A stretch of DNA of 64,000 bases from Burkholderiaceae bacterium (GCA_913776825.1 CAJYPV010000027.1:186001-250000), one strand, 5' to 3'; shown: positions 32,394-42,690, counted from the first letter of the stretch. Numbers and translations are program-made. Notes: a model not told the origin generated them from the sequence alone.

Positions 32394-33545
32394 ATGAAAG
32401 CCAACGAACGCCAACTCCGATTCGTCACCCGTGAAGATCCGGACACCGGCGCCCGGGTGACCCGCCTCACCCCGACCGACGTCACCTGCCATCGCAATTA
32501 CTTCTATCAGAAGTGCTTCACCAACGATGGCAGCCAGCTGATCTTCGGCGCCGAGTTCGGCCCGGGCCGCAGCTGGAACTATCACCTGCTGGATCTGAAG
32601 AGCCAGACCGCGACCCAGCTCACCGATCAGCCGGGCGAAAACACCTTTGGCGGCTTCCTCAGTCCCGATGACCGGCATCTTTACTTCGTGCGCGCCGAGC
32701 GTGAGCTGATCCGTCTGTCCATGCGGGATCTGAGCGAAGAGGTGGTCTATCGCGTGCCGGAAGGCTGGGTCGGCTACGGCACCTGGGTGGCCAACAGCGC
32801 GTGCACCCGCATGGTCGGCATCGAGATCGATGCGCGCGACTGGTTCCCGCTGAGCGACTGGCAGAAGTTCCACCAGATGTTCCATGCCAAGCCGCGCTGC
32901 CGCCTGATTCGCATCGATCTGGCGACCGGCGAGCGCGAGGTCATCCTGGAGCAGAAGGGCTGGCTGGGCCATCCGCAATATCGCCCGAACGACGACCACA
33001 CCGTGGCCTATTGCCATGAGGGTCCGCATGACCTGGTCGATGCGCGCATGTGGTTCATCAACGAAGACGGCACCAACATCCGCTGCGGCCGCCGCCATGA
33101 TCCGGGCGAGAGCTGCACCCATGAGTTCTGGGTGCCGGACGGCTCGGCCATGATCTATGTGTCCTATCTGAAGGGCCAGCGCGACCGCTGGATCTGCTCG
33201 CTCGATCCGGTCACGCTGGACTCGCGCCGCCTCACCCGCATGCCGCCGTGCTCCCATCTGATGAGCAATCAGGACGGCAGCCTGCTGATCGGCGACGGCT
33301 GCGATTCCCCCGCCGATGTGGCCGATGCCGGCGCGCATCAGATCCAGACCGATCCCTATCTCCATCTGTTCGACCTGAAGGCCGGCACCGAGCGCCGCGT
33401 CGCCCGCCACGACAGCAGCTGGAAGGTCTACAAAGGCAATCGCCAGGTCACGCATCCGCATCCGTCGTTCACGCCGGATGAGCGTCAGGTCTTGTTCAGC
33501 GCCGATGCCGAAGGCGAGCCGGCGCTCTACCTGGCGGATCTGTGA
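32394..33545 (+). CDS. ogl: Oligogalacturonate lyase (PL22)
   Basis: MKANERQLRFVTREDPDTGARVTRLTPTDVTCHRNYFYQKCFTNDGSQLIFGAEFGPGRSWNYHLLDL... is Ogl-like. Confidence 0.9.
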   Translation: MKANERQLRFVTREDPDTGARVTRLTPTDVTCHRNYFYQKCFTNDGSQLIFGAEFGPGRSWNYHLLDLKSQTATQLTDQPGENTFGGFLSPDDRHLYFVRAERELIRLSMRDLSEEVVYRVPEGWVGYGTWVANSACTRMVGIEIDARDWFPLSDWQKFHQMFHAKPRCRLIRIDLATGEREVILEQKGWLGHPQYRPNDDHTVAYCHEGPHDLVDARMWFINEDGTNIRCGRRHDPGESCTHEFWVPDGSAMIYVSYLKGQRDRWICSLDPVTLDSRRLTRMPPCSHLMSNQDGSLLIGDGCDSPADVADAGAHQIQTDPYLHLFDLKAGTERRVARHDSSWKVYKGNRQVTHPHPSFTPDERQVLFSADAEGEPALYLADL

Positions 33546-36025
33546 TGCGTGCGCGCAGCCTGGCCCACGCGCTGACGACCGCGATGATGGCGATCACCCT
33601 CGGCGGCGCGACATCGATGGCAACGGCGGCATCAGCCTCTGCCTCTGACGCCGCGTCGGGCCAGCCGATGCCGGCGTCGTCCGCCGTGTCCAGCGCCGCG
33701 TCGTCCTCGGTGGCCGCAGCGGCGGCGATGGCGACGTCTGCCGCGTCCTCCCGACCGCAACTGGACGCGGCGTCGGCGGCCCGCATGGAGCTGGCCGACT
33801 ACCTCGGTGACTGGCAACCGCCGCCGCTGGCCGATCCCTCGCGCTGGACGCCGGATGCCGTGATCGCCGCCGACGGCAGTGGCACCCATCGCAGCGTTCA
33901 GGCCGCGCTGGACAGCTTGCCCGCGCGCGGGACCGACGCACGGCGCCGCTATCTGCTGATCAAGCCGGGCACCTATCGCGAGGTCGTCTGCGTGCGCAAC
34001 AAGGTGCCGTTCACGCTGTACGGGGTGGGCGATCCGTCGGCGGTGGTGATCGTCGAGGGGCGCTACAACGCCTTGCCCAAGGCACGCGACGAGGCCGCCC
34101 AACCCTGCATCCCGGCGACCGGCAGCGAGATCCACGGCACGGCCGGCAGCACCAGCGTCGCGCTGTTCAGCGACGACATCCAGCTCACCGGCCTCACCAT
34201 CGCCAATGACGCGATGGACCGGGTGCGCGGTGGCCAGGGCTATCCATCAGGTGTGTCGGAAAGCGGCGGCGCGCAAGCGGTCGCCCTGATGACGGCGGGC
34301 GATCGGATCCAGATCGAGAACGTCCGCCTGCTTGGCCATCAGGACACCTTCTTCGCCGAGGTCGCCAATGGCGGGCGCGCCACCCGGGTGCTGGTGCGCC
34401 GCAGCGAGATCCGCGGGGATGTCGACTTCATCTTCGGCGCCGCCACGCTGGTGATCGACGACAGCCTCATCGTCAGTCGCGCCGGCCGTCGCGTGGCGGG
34501 TCACGGCGGCCATGTGCTGGCGCCCAGCACCCGCGACTTCCAGCCGCATGGCTTCCTGGTGCGCCGCAGCCGTTTGCTGGCCGAGCCCGGCGTCGCACCC
34601 GGCAGCATCAGCCTGGGTCGGGCCTGGGACCACGGTGTGGCCGCAGGCACCTGGCGCCGCACCCGCGACGTGCCCAATGGTCAGGCGCTGATCCGCGACA
34701 GCCTGCTGGGGCCGCATCTGACGGGATGGTCGGCGTCGACCTCGCGCCGACCGTTTGCCGCGCACGGCGACGCGGCCAACCGCTTCAGCGAGTACCGCAA
34801 CAACGCCTTGCCCGCCGCCGCCTATGAGGCGCTGGGCGAAGGCGATGGCTGGGGCTCGGTGGACGGCGGCACGCAGGGCGGTGCCGCCGCGCGCCCGGAA
34901 CAGGTGCTGGCGATCCGCAGCCGGGCCGATCTGGACGCGGCCTTCGCCCTCGGCGACACGCCCAAGATCCTGGCGCTGATGACGCGCATCGATCTGGCCG
35001 CCGATGCGACCGGCCGCCGTCTCACCGCAGCGGACTTCCGCGATCCCGCCTTCGACTTCGAAGCCTTCGTGCGCGACTACGACCCCGCTCGCTGGGGCCG
35101 TGAAGCGCCCGCCGGCCCGCAGGAAGAGGCGCGTCGCGCTTCCGCCAGACGGCAGGCGGTGCAGGTGGTGGCGCGTGTGCCGTCGCGCACCACGCTGATC
35201 GGCGTCACGCCGGACGCCGGCTTCGAGGGCGGCATGCTGCTGCTGGAGAAGGTCGATCAGGTCATCCTGCGCAACCTGCGTTTCGCCGATGCCTACGACC
35301 ATTTCCCCGCCTGGGACCCGCAGGACAACGGCCACGGCGAATGGAACTCCGATTACGACACCGTCTCGCTGCGCCAGGCGCGCCGGGTGTGGATCGATCA
35401 CTGCAGCTTCGACGACGGCGATCGGCCCGACCAGCAGGAGCCGGTCGCGCTGGGCCAGCGTCTGCAGCGCCATGACGGCCTGCTCGACATCACCCGCCAG
35501 TCCGACCTCGTCACCGTGTCCTGGAATGTCTTTCGTCGTCACGACAAGACCATGCTGATAGGCGGCAGCGACCGCCATGAGGACGATGCCCGCCATCTGC
35601 GGGTCACGCTGCACCACAACCTGTGGGACGAGGTGAAGGAGCGCACGCCGCGGGTGCGCTTCGGCCGGGTGCATGTGGCCAACAACCTGTTCGTGGCGCG
35701 CGGCGATGTCGCGTATGCCTACGGCTATTCGCTGGGCGTGGGCCTGAAGTCCCAACTGCTGAGCGAAGCCAATGTCTGGGAGGCCGATGCCGGCATCGGC
35801 GCGAACCGGCTGGTGCGACTGCTCAAGGGCGATCGCTTCGAAGACCGCGGCTCCTGGCTGAACGGCGCGCCGGTCGATCTGGTCAGCGCTCTGCGAACCG
35901 CGAATCCGCAGGTCGCCCTGTCGGACACCGTCGGTTGGACACCGCCCTACCGTCTGTCCCTGGACCCGGTTTCTGCGGTGGCGACGCGGGTCCGCGAGGG
36001 TGCGGGCGCGGGGCGGCTGTGGTGA
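33545..36025 (+). CDS. Bifunctional secreted pectin methylesterase (CE8) - pectate lyase (PL1) fusion
   Basis: 826 aa. N-half: VIAADGSGTHRSVQAALDSLP...GHQDTFF...GDVDFIFGAA (pectinesterase). C-half: GEWNSDYDTVSLRQARRVWIDHCSFDDGDRPDQ...VTVSWNVFRRHDKTMLIGGSD...VTLHHNLWDEVKERTPRVRFGRVHVANNLF (Pel/PL1). Start overlaps ogl stop (TGATG). Confidence 0.9.
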   Translation: MRARSLAHALTTAMMAITLGGATSMATAASASASDAASGQPMPASSAVSSAASSSVAAAAAMATSAASSRPQLDAASAARMELADYLGDWQPPPLADPSRWTPDAVIAADGSGTHRSVQAALDSLPARGTDARRRYLLIKPGTYREVVCVRNKVPFTLYGVGDPSAVVIVEGRYNALPKARDEAAQPCIPATGSEIHGTAGSTSVALFSDDIQLTGLTIANDAMDRVRGGQGYPSGVSESGGAQAVALMTAGDRIQIENVRLLGHQDTFFAEVANGGRATRVLVRRSEIRGDVDFIFGAATLVIDDSLIVSRAGRRVAGHGGHVLAPSTRDFQPHGFLVRRSRLLAEPGVAPGSISLGRAWDHGVAAGTWRRTRDVPNGQALIRDSLLGPHLTGWSASTSRRPFAAHGDAANRFSEYRNNALPAAAYEALGEGDGWGSVDGGTQGGAAARPEQVLAIRSRADLDAAFALGDTPKILALMTRIDLAADATGRRLTAADFRDPAFDFEAFVRDYDPARWGREAPAGPQEEARRASARRQAVQVVARVPSRTTLIGVTPDAGFEGGMLLLEKVDQVILRNLRFADAYDHFPAWDPQDNGHGEWNSDYDTVSLRQARRVWIDHCSFDDGDRPDQQEPVALGQRLQRHDGLLDITRQSDLVTVSWNVFRRHDKTMLIGGSDRHEDDARHLRVTLHHNLWDEVKERTPRVRFGRVHVANNLFVARGDVAYAYGYSLGVGLKSQLLSEANVWEADAGIGANRLVRLLKGDRFEDRGSWLNGAPVDLVSALRTANPQVALSDTVGWTPPYRLSLDPVSAVATRVREGAGAGRLW

Positions 36026-36108
36026 AATTCCTTCCTTGACGGCGCGACGGCTTCCGGCGGTCGCGCCATACTTCTTCCGCACTTCCCGCATACCGAGAAC
36101 ACGAGCGC

Positions 36109-36921
36109 ATGGACGACGAATCGATCGATGGCAAACAGCAGCCGGAATCCGTGGCGGCGGTGCTCAAGGTGTTTGCCATCCTGCAGGCGCTGTCGGAGCG
36201 CAGTGATACCGGGATCTCGGAGTTGTCGGTGCGGCTGGCCATGCCCAAGGCCACCGTCTACCGGTTCCTCCAGACGATGAAGACGCTGGGCTATGTGCGC
36301 CAGGAAGCCGACAGCGAACGCTACGGCCTGGCGATGAAGACCTTCGAGCTCGGCGCCAAGGCGCTGCAATATCCCGATCTGGTCGAACTGGCCAAGCACC
36401 ACATGCAGATGCTGGCCGATGTGACCGGCGAGACGGTGCATCTGGGCACGCTGATCGACAGCGAAATCATCTATGTGCACAAGGTCGATTCGCGCCACAT
36501 GCTCGGCATGTATTCGCGGGTGGGCCGCCGGGCGCCGCTGCATTGCACGGCGATCGGCAAGGTGCTGATGGCCTGGGAGCATCCGGAGCGTCGTCAACGC
36601 ATCCTGGCCGATGCCGAGCTGCGGCGCTTCCGCGACAAGACCATCACCGACCTCGGCGAGTTCGAGCTGGAGCTGCAACGGGTCAAGGCCCAGGGCTTCG
36701 GCGAGGACCGCGAGGAATTCGATGACCACATCCGCTGCCTGGGCGTGCCGATCTTCGATCGGCTCGGCCATCCGGTGGCCGGCATGAGCATCAGCTTCCC
36801 GACCTTCCGCTACGACGAAGCCAAGGCGCCCGAGGTGGTTGCTGCCTTGCAGGCCGCCAGCCGCGACATCTCCGAGAAGCTCGGCTGCTTCCACTTCCCG
36901 CTGGACGACCGGCCCGCCTGA
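36109..36921 (+). CDS. kdgR: IclR-family transcriptional regulator, KdgR-like
   Basis: 270 aa; HTH VLKVFAILQALSERSDTGISELSVRLAMPKATVYRFLQTMKTLGYVRQE plus IclR effector domain; pectin locus. Confidence 0.82.
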   Translation: MDDESIDGKQQPESVAAVLKVFAILQALSERSDTGISELSVRLAMPKATVYRFLQTMKTLGYVRQEADSERYGLAMKTFELGAKALQYPDLVELAKHHMQMLADVTGETVHLGTLIDSEIIYVHKVDSRHMLGMYSRVGRRAPLHCTAIGKVLMAWEHPERRQRILADAELRRFRDKTITDLGEFELELQRVKAQGFGEDREEFDDHIRCLGVPIFDRLGHPVAGMSISFPTFRYDEAKAPEVVAALQAASRDISEKLGCFHFPLDDRPA

Positions 36922-37094
36922 GCGTGAGGGCCGCGCGGCGCGTTCGAAGCGCCTGACGGGGCCGTCGATCTGAAGACCGTCGATCTCATCGAGCCGATCA
37001 ACGGGATCCAGCGCCCGTCATCGCAGCCACGATGAGCGCATCGATCGACCGCGCCAGCGCGACACCGCCACGCCCGTGGTGCGCATGCCAGAAT

Positions 37095-37107
37095 GTTGTC
37101 GTACAAC
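37095..37107. promoter_or_regulatory. Candidate FadR/GntR-family operator
   Basis: GTTGTCGTACAAC inverted repeat; matches the FCD-family consensus TNGTNNNACNA. Confidence 0.55.
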
Positions 37108-37272
37108 CTGCTGGCGTCGTGGCCCATGAGGTCGTCGCCAAGGCGCCTTCGCAGTGCCGCTGCGCGCCGTCAGCGTTTTCCTTGAACTCCGGTCTCCGGG
37201 CCGGACCTCGTCCCCGGCGGCCATCGTGCCGCTTTCTGATCCTGTGATCGTCGTGATGTCTGTGGTCTTGCC

Positions 37273-38025
37273 ATGAGCGTGTCTCCCGCCCCTCGTCGTC
37301 CCCGCAACCTGGCGTTGGGCCTGGTCGAGGCCTTGGGCGAGCGCATCCGCAGCGGCGTGCTCGCCGCGGGCGACAAGCTGCCGACCGAGGCCGCGATCAT
37401 GGGTGAGTTCGATGTCAGCCGCACCGTGGTGCGGGAGGCCATCTCCAAGCTGCAGGCGTCGGGGCTGGTCGAGACCCGTCATGGCATCGGCACCTTCGTG
37501 TTGGGGTTGGGGGAGGGCGGGGCGTTCCGGATCTCCGCCGACCAGATGGCCACGCTGCATGACGTGGTGTCGGTGCTGGAGTTGCGCATCGGCCTGGAGA
37601 CCGAGGCCGCCGCGCTCGCCGCGCAGCGGCGCACCGATGCGCAGCTGGCGCAGATGCGCGAGGCGCTGGCCGCCTTCGCCGCAGCGGCGGATGCCGGCCG
37701 GGATGCGGTGGCGGCGGATTTCCAGTTCCATCTGGAGATCGCGCGAGCCACCGGCAATCCGCATTTCGAGCAGCTGATGAGCACGCTGGGCGCGCCCAGC
37801 ATTCCGCGCGCACGACTGCCCAGCCTGGCCGCCGCTGGTGCCGATGATCCGGTGGCGCAGCGTGACTATCTGCGCCGCGTCAATGCCGAGCATGAAAGCA
37901 TCCTGGATGCGATCGCCGCCGGCGATGGCGAAGCCGCCCGCGCGGCCATGCGCACCCATCTGGCCAACAGCCGCGAGCGGCGTCGCCGCGCCGCCCTGTC
38001 GCTGCAAGGTCGTGAGACGGCCTGA
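37273..38025 (+). CDS. FadR/GntR-family (FCD) transcriptional regulator
   Basis: 250 aa; LVEALGERIRSGVLAAGDKLPTEAAIMGEFDVSRTVVREAISKLQASGLVETRHGIGTFV wHTH plus FCD domain. Confidence 0.9.
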   Translation: MSVSPAPRRPRNLALGLVEALGERIRSGVLAAGDKLPTEAAIMGEFDVSRTVVREAISKLQASGLVETRHGIGTFVLGLGEGGAFRISADQMATLHDVVSVLELRIGLETEAAALAAQRRTDAQLAQMREALAAFAAAADAGRDAVAADFQFHLEIARATGNPHFEQLMSTLGAPSIPRARLPSLAAAGADDPVAQRDYLRRVNAEHESILDAIAAGDGEAARAAMRTHLANSRERRRRAALSLQGRETA

Positions 38026-38606
38026 GCGGGCATCGGCCTGATTCCTTCCCCCGCTGGCCTTTGCGATGCGGCATCCCGGCCGCGGAGCTCGTGCGGTTGT
38101 CGGCGACCCCTGCCGCTGCGGCCGAGAAGCTGACCGCGGCGCCACACTGCCCTCCATCCACAGCCGGCGCGTCGGCCGACGCGCAAGGCATCCGCTCACT
38201 GCCCCTTGACCGCAGCGCACACAACGCGGCGCTGAGCGGCACGGTGGTCGCTCGCTCGGGATGCGACTGAAGCGCGGCGTCGGTGTTCGGTCGCCATTGA
38301 GAGTGAATCGCCCGACGGGCCGCAAACCCGAGGTGGGCGTGCGGCACTCACCGAGCCTCACATGACACGGGGCTCGCATGCCAATGGATTCGATTCATCC
38401 TCACATCGGGCGCGCCGAGCGCGCTCGACGCCCTTCGCGCCTGATGGGCAGCTCCTGGCGGTCGCACGGGCAGGGGTCGGCGCATGGCGTTCATCGGACC
38501 GGGGGCGCGGTCGTCGGCACGTCCTGCGTCGCCGAGCCAGATCCGCGCGCTCCCCACGGTGCGGCGCCGACGAGCGCATCACCCTCACGCTGAGCGAAGG
38601 AACTGG

Positions 38607-39794
38607 ATGTCCTCCTCTTCAAAAATGCCGATCCAGGTCTGGATCCTCTCCCTCTCGTCCTTCGCCATCGGCACGGCCGAATTCGTCATCGCCGGGATCT
38701 TGAGCCAGGTCGCCGACACGCTCGGCGTGACGCCCGGGCAGGCGGGTCGCCTCATCACCGCGTATGCCCTGGCGGTGGTGATCGGCGGGCCACTGCTCAC
38801 CCTGTGGCTCGCTCGATTTCCGAAGAAGCGGGTGCTCGTCGGGCTGATGGCCCTGTTCATTGCGGGCAACCTCATCAGCGCCTTCGCCAATGACTACTCG
38901 ACCTTGCTGGTGAGCCGCGTCGTGGCCGGCGTGACGCAAGGTCCGTTCTACGGCATCGGTGCGGTGGTGGCGACCCGGCTGGTCTCCGAGAACCAGACCG
39001 GTCAAGCCGTGGGCCGGATGTTTGCCGGCTTGACCTTGGCCAACGTGCTGGGCGTGCCGGCCGGCGCCTGGATCGGCAACCGCGGGGATTGGCACGCCAC
39101 CTTTCTGGTCGTCGCGCTCCTGGGCACGATGGCCATGCTGGCCCTGGCCGTCATGCTGCCTCGGGAAGCGTCCGCGACGGTCCCCCGCGGCGAGCCGATG
39201 CGCCGTCAGCTCGCCGCGTTCAAGGAGCCGCAGTTGCTGGCCAGTCTGGCCATCACCACCCTGGGTTGGGTGGGGTTCATGACCTTCTATGGCTACATCG
39301 GACCGATCGCCGAGCATGTGGCGGGCTTTGATCGAGGCGAGCTCAGCGGCGTGCTGGTCGTGGTGGGCCTGGGACTCGTCGTGGGCAATGCGCTGGGCGG
39401 ACGCACCGCCGATGCCAGCCTGCGCGGATCGCTGATCGGCTGGCCGGTCGCGATGATCGCCGCCCTGCTCGCGGCGGGCTGGCTCGCGCCCTACAAATGG
39501 GCCTTCCTCGCAGCGGCGTTCGTCTTCGGCGTCACCTCGTTCGCGAATGTGCCCTCGCTGCAGATGCGGGTGATGAAGTACGGCCAGGCGGCGCCGGAGC
39601 TGGCCGCCACGGCCAACATCTCGGCCTTCAATATTGCCAACGCGCTGGGCGGTGTCATTGGCGGCGCGGTCATCGACAGCTCGCTCGGAGAGGCAGCGAT
39701 TCCGTTTGCCGCCACCCTCGTGCCGATGCTGGCGCTCCTGTTCATCGTGAGCCAGGAGTGGCGTCGTTCATCCCCCTCCGGCATGGCCCGTTGA
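38607..39794 (+). CDS. MFS transporter (AraJ/CmlA-like)
   Basis: MSSSSKMPIQVWILSLSSFAIGTAEFVIAGILSQVADTLGVTPGQAGRLITAYALAVVIGGPLLTLWLARFPKKRVL... Confidence 0.85.
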   Translation: MSSSSKMPIQVWILSLSSFAIGTAEFVIAGILSQVADTLGVTPGQAGRLITAYALAVVIGGPLLTLWLARFPKKRVLVGLMALFIAGNLISAFANDYSTLLVSRVVAGVTQGPFYGIGAVVATRLVSENQTGQAVGRMFAGLTLANVLGVPAGAWIGNRGDWHATFLVVALLGTMAMLALAVMLPREASATVPRGEPMRRQLAAFKEPQLLASLAITTLGWVGFMTFYGYIGPIAEHVAGFDRGELSGVLVVVGLGLVVGNALGGRTADASLRGSLIGWPVAMIAALLAAGWLAPYKWAFLAAAFVFGVTSFANVPSLQMRVMKYGQAAPELAATANISAFNIANALGGVIGGAVIDSSLGEAAIPFAATLVPMLALLFIVSQEWRRSSPSGMAR

Positions 39795-39978
39795 TCGGCG
39801 GGAGATCCGCCGATCGGCCCGCCGTGCAGCGCGGGCCCGGTGAATTTGATGGATGGCCTCCCTCCATCGAGGAGGGGGGCGCATCGCACCACAAGGCGGC
39901 TTGCGCCCGCCTGGCATGGGTCCGTTCGGCCTATCGCCATGCACCCAGGCGTTTACCCTGAGCGCTGAACCTTCCGGC

Positions 39979-40017
39979 TTGTCAGTGCTTTCGATGCACT
40001 TGTATGATGACTGACAA
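39979..40017. promoter_or_regulatory. Long-spaced inverted repeat upstream of the Bug/TctC gene
   Basis: TTGTCAGT (39979-39986) ... ACTGACAA (40010-40017); near-FCD half-motif TTGTATGATGA lies between the arms. Confidence 0.4.
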
Positions 40018-40146
40018 CAAGGCCGCCAGCCCGGGGTGAGCCCGTCGTCGGATCGCTCCGAAGGCGTGTCACCCCAGGACAAGAGCGACCGACCCACCGA
40101 CCCGGTGACCCGGCCCCAGGCCGACCCCGCCACGGAGACAAGGTTC

Positions 40147-41127
40147 ATGCATTCCTCTCTCATTCGTCGACTGCTGCCCCGCGTGGGCGCGGCCCTGCTG
40201 ACCGCCGGTCTGGCGCTGTCCGCTCACGCTTTCCCTGACAAGCCGGTCACGCTGCTGGTGCCGTTCCCGCCGGGCGGCTCCACCGACAGCCTGGCCCGCG
40301 CCATGGGCGCCAAGCTGCAGGAAAAATGGGGCCAGACGGTCATCGTCGACAACAAGCCCGGCGCGACCGGCACCCTGGGCACCGCCCAGGTCAAGCGGTC
40401 GGCGCCAGACGGCTACACGCTGCTGGTGTCCTCGCTGGGCCCGTTCGTCATCGCGCCGCATCTGCTGAAGGCCGTCCAGTACGACGCGCTCAAGGACATC
40501 GATCTGCTGACCGTGGCGGTGCAGGCGCCCAATGTGCTGGTCGTGCCGGCCGCGTCGCCGCTGAAGTCGGTGCAGGACGTGGTGGATTCGCTCAAGAAGC
40601 AGCCTGAGAAGCTGACCTTCGCCTCGTCGGGCAACGGCTCGTCCGATCACCTGACGGCCGAGCTGTTCTGGCTGCAGACCGGCACCACCGGCCTGCATGT
40701 GCCCTACAAGGGCGGCGCGCCCGCGATCAGCGATCTGCTGGGCGGGCAGGTGGATGCGTCGTTCCAGAACGTGAATGCGGTGCTCTCGCACATCCAGGCC
40801 GGCAAGCTGCGGGCGCTGGCGGTGACGGGGGACAAGCGCTCCCCGGTGCTGCCGTCGGTGCCGACGCTGTCGGAGTCCGGCATCAAGGGCGCGGATGTGT
40901 ATTCCTGGCAAGGCGTCGCGGTGCCGAAGGGCCTGCCGCCCGCGCTGCGCACCCAGATCCATCAGGCGCTGGTGGCGGCGCTGCAGGATCCGTCGGTCAA
41001 ACACAAGTTCGCGGAGATCGGCATCGAGACCGTGGCCAATACGCCCGAGCAGGCGCAGGCTTTCCAGAAGACGGAGTTCGCCCGCTGGAAGCAGGTCATC
41101 GAGACTCGAAAGATCACGGCGGACTAG
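40147..41127 (+). CDS. Tripartite tricarboxylate transporter substrate-binding protein (Bug/TctC)
   Basis: MHSSLIRRLLPRVGAALLTAGLALSAHAFPDKPVTLLVPFPPGGSTDSLARAMGAKLQEKWGQTVIVDNKPGATGTLGT, a Bug signature. Confidence 0.9.
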   Translation: MHSSLIRRLLPRVGAALLTAGLALSAHAFPDKPVTLLVPFPPGGSTDSLARAMGAKLQEKWGQTVIVDNKPGATGTLGTAQVKRSAPDGYTLLVSSLGPFVIAPHLLKAVQYDALKDIDLLTVAVQAPNVLVVPAASPLKSVQDVVDSLKKQPEKLTFASSGNGSSDHLTAELFWLQTGTTGLHVPYKGGAPAISDLLGGQVDASFQNVNAVLSHIQAGKLRALAVTGDKRSPVLPSVPTLSESGIKGADVYSWQGVAVPKGLPPALRTQIHQALVAALQDPSVKHKFAEIGIETVANTPEQAQAFQKTEFARWKQVIETRKITAD

Positions 41128-41240
41128 ATAGGCCCCCCCCTACCGGCTGACGCCGGCCCCCCAGGGGGCGAGCTGGAGCCCGGCGGAGCCGGATCTCCGA
41201 GCTCCGCTGGGCTTGTCGGGGCGGGCCCCTCCGAGTGGGG
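41128..41240. repeat. GC-rich intergenic REP-like element
   Basis: GGCCCCCCCCTACCGGCTGACGCCGGCCCCCCAGGGGGCGAGCTGGAGCCCGGCGGAGCC...: nested C-run/G-run inverted repeats resembling dispersed Burkholderiales repeats. Confidence 0.4.
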
Positions 41241-41302
41241 CGGGTGGTCTTGGTGGCGATTGAACGTTGCAGTGCTCGGGAGGCCGAGCGGTTGGAGTGG
41301 TG

Positions 41303-42655
41303 ATGGCAGCAAGCAGTCCAGTGGTGAAGTCGGCGCGGGCGATTCCGGTGGCCGGGCGCGATGGGATGTTGATGAATCTGAGCGGGGCGCATGCGCCGTT
41401 CTTCACGCGCAATCTGCTGGTGCTGGAAGACAGCGCCGGCCATGTGGGCGTGGCAGAGATTCCCGGTGGGGAATCGATTCGGCAAACGCTCGAACAAGCC
41501 GGCGCGATGCTGGTCGGACAACCGATCGCGACCTGGAACGCGCTGCTGGCCCGCATCCGCGAGAAATTCAAATCCCTCGACAGCGGCGGACGAGGCCTGC
41601 AAACCTTCGATCTGCGCACCACCATCCATGTGCTGACCGCCGTGGAATGCGCCTTGCTCGACCTGCTCGGACAACACCTCGGCGTGCCCGTCTGCGAGCT
41701 GCTCGGCGAAGGCAAACAACGCGATTCGGTCGCGATGCTGGGCTACCTGTTCTTCGTGGGCGATCGCACCCGAACCAACCTTCCCTACCTCACACCCGAC
41801 GACGAACGCACCGCGACGTCGTCCGCCGCCGACCAATGGCTGCGCGCGCGCCACGAGGTCGCGATGACGCCCGACACCATCGTCGCCCAGGCCGAAGCCG
41901 CGCAAGCACGCTACGGCTTCAAGGACTTCAAGCTCAAAGGCGGCGTGCTGGCCGGTGAAGCCGAAGTGGACGCCGTGAAAGCGCTGAAGGCCCGCTTCCC
42001 CGAAGCCCGCGTGACGCTCGACCCGAACGGCGGCTGGATGCTGAAGGACGCCATCCGCCTGCTGCGCGATCTCGGCGATGTGCTGGCCTACGCCGAAGAC
42101 CCCTGCGGCGCGGAAGACGGCTTCTCCGGCCGCGAGGTGATGGCCGAGTTCCGCCGCGCCACCGGCCTGCCCACCGCCACCAACATGGTGGCCACCGATT
42201 GGCGTCAGCTGACCCATGCGCTCAGTCTGCAGTCGGTCGACATCCCGCTCGCCGATCCGCACTTCTGGACGATGTCCGGCGCCGTCCGCGTCGCCCAGAC
42301 CTGCCGCGACTTCGGACTGACCTGGGGCTCGCATTCCAACAACCACTTCGATGTGTCGCTGGCCATGTTCACCCATGCCGCCGCCGCCGCGCCCGGCCGG
42401 CTCACCGCCATCGACACCCACTGGATCTGGCAGGACGGCCAGTTCCTCACCCAGCAACCGCTGCAGATCATCGACGGCGAAGTGGCCGTGCCCACCGCAC
42501 CCGGCCTCGGCGTGACGCTGGACATGGACGCGGTCGAAGCCGCCCATCAGCTCTACCTCCAGCACGGCCTCGGCGCGCGCGATGACTCGATCGCGATGCA
42601 GTTCCTGATCCCCGGCTGGCGCTTCGATCCCAAGAAGCCCTGCATGGTGCGCTGA
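41303..42655 (+). CDS. gudD: Glucarate dehydratase (enolase superfamily)
   Basis: 450 aa; [43 protein letters not shown]...[38 protein letters not shown]. Confidence 0.93.
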   Translation: MAASSPVVKSARAIPVAGRDGMLMNLSGAHAPFFTRNLLVLEDSAGHVGVAEIPGGESIRQTLEQAGAMLVGQPIATWNALLARIREKFKSLDSGGRGLQTFDLRTTIHVLTAVECALLDLLGQHLGVPVCELLGEGKQRDSVAMLGYLFFVGDRTRTNLPYLTPDDERTATSSAADQWLRARHEVAMTPDTIVAQAEAAQARYGFKDFKLKGGVLAGEAEVDAVKALKARFPEARVTLDPNGGWMLKDAIRLLRDLGDVLAYAEDPCGAEDGFSGREVMAEFRRATGLPTATNMVATDWRQLTHALSLQSVDIPLADPHFWTMSGAVRVAQTCRDFGLTWGSHSNNHFDVSLAMFTHAAAAAPGRLTAIDTHWIWQDGQFLTQQPLQIIDGEVAVPTAPGLGVTLDMDAVEAAHQLYLQHGLGARDDSIAMQFLIPGWRFDPKKPCMVR

Positions 42656-42690
42656 GGTCACCCCATCGCCCGGCACCACGCCGGGCTTCC

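Noticed and set aside
38026-38606. Small ORFs in the gap between the FCD regulator and the MFS gene
   Set aside because: Overlapping Arg/Pro/Ala-rich frames on both strands without SD or motifs; likely noncoding.
39793-39815. GATCGGCGG-gagat-CCGCCGATC hairpin after the MFS gene as a terminator
   Set aside because: Perfect stem but no downstream T-tract, so not called as an intrinsic terminator.
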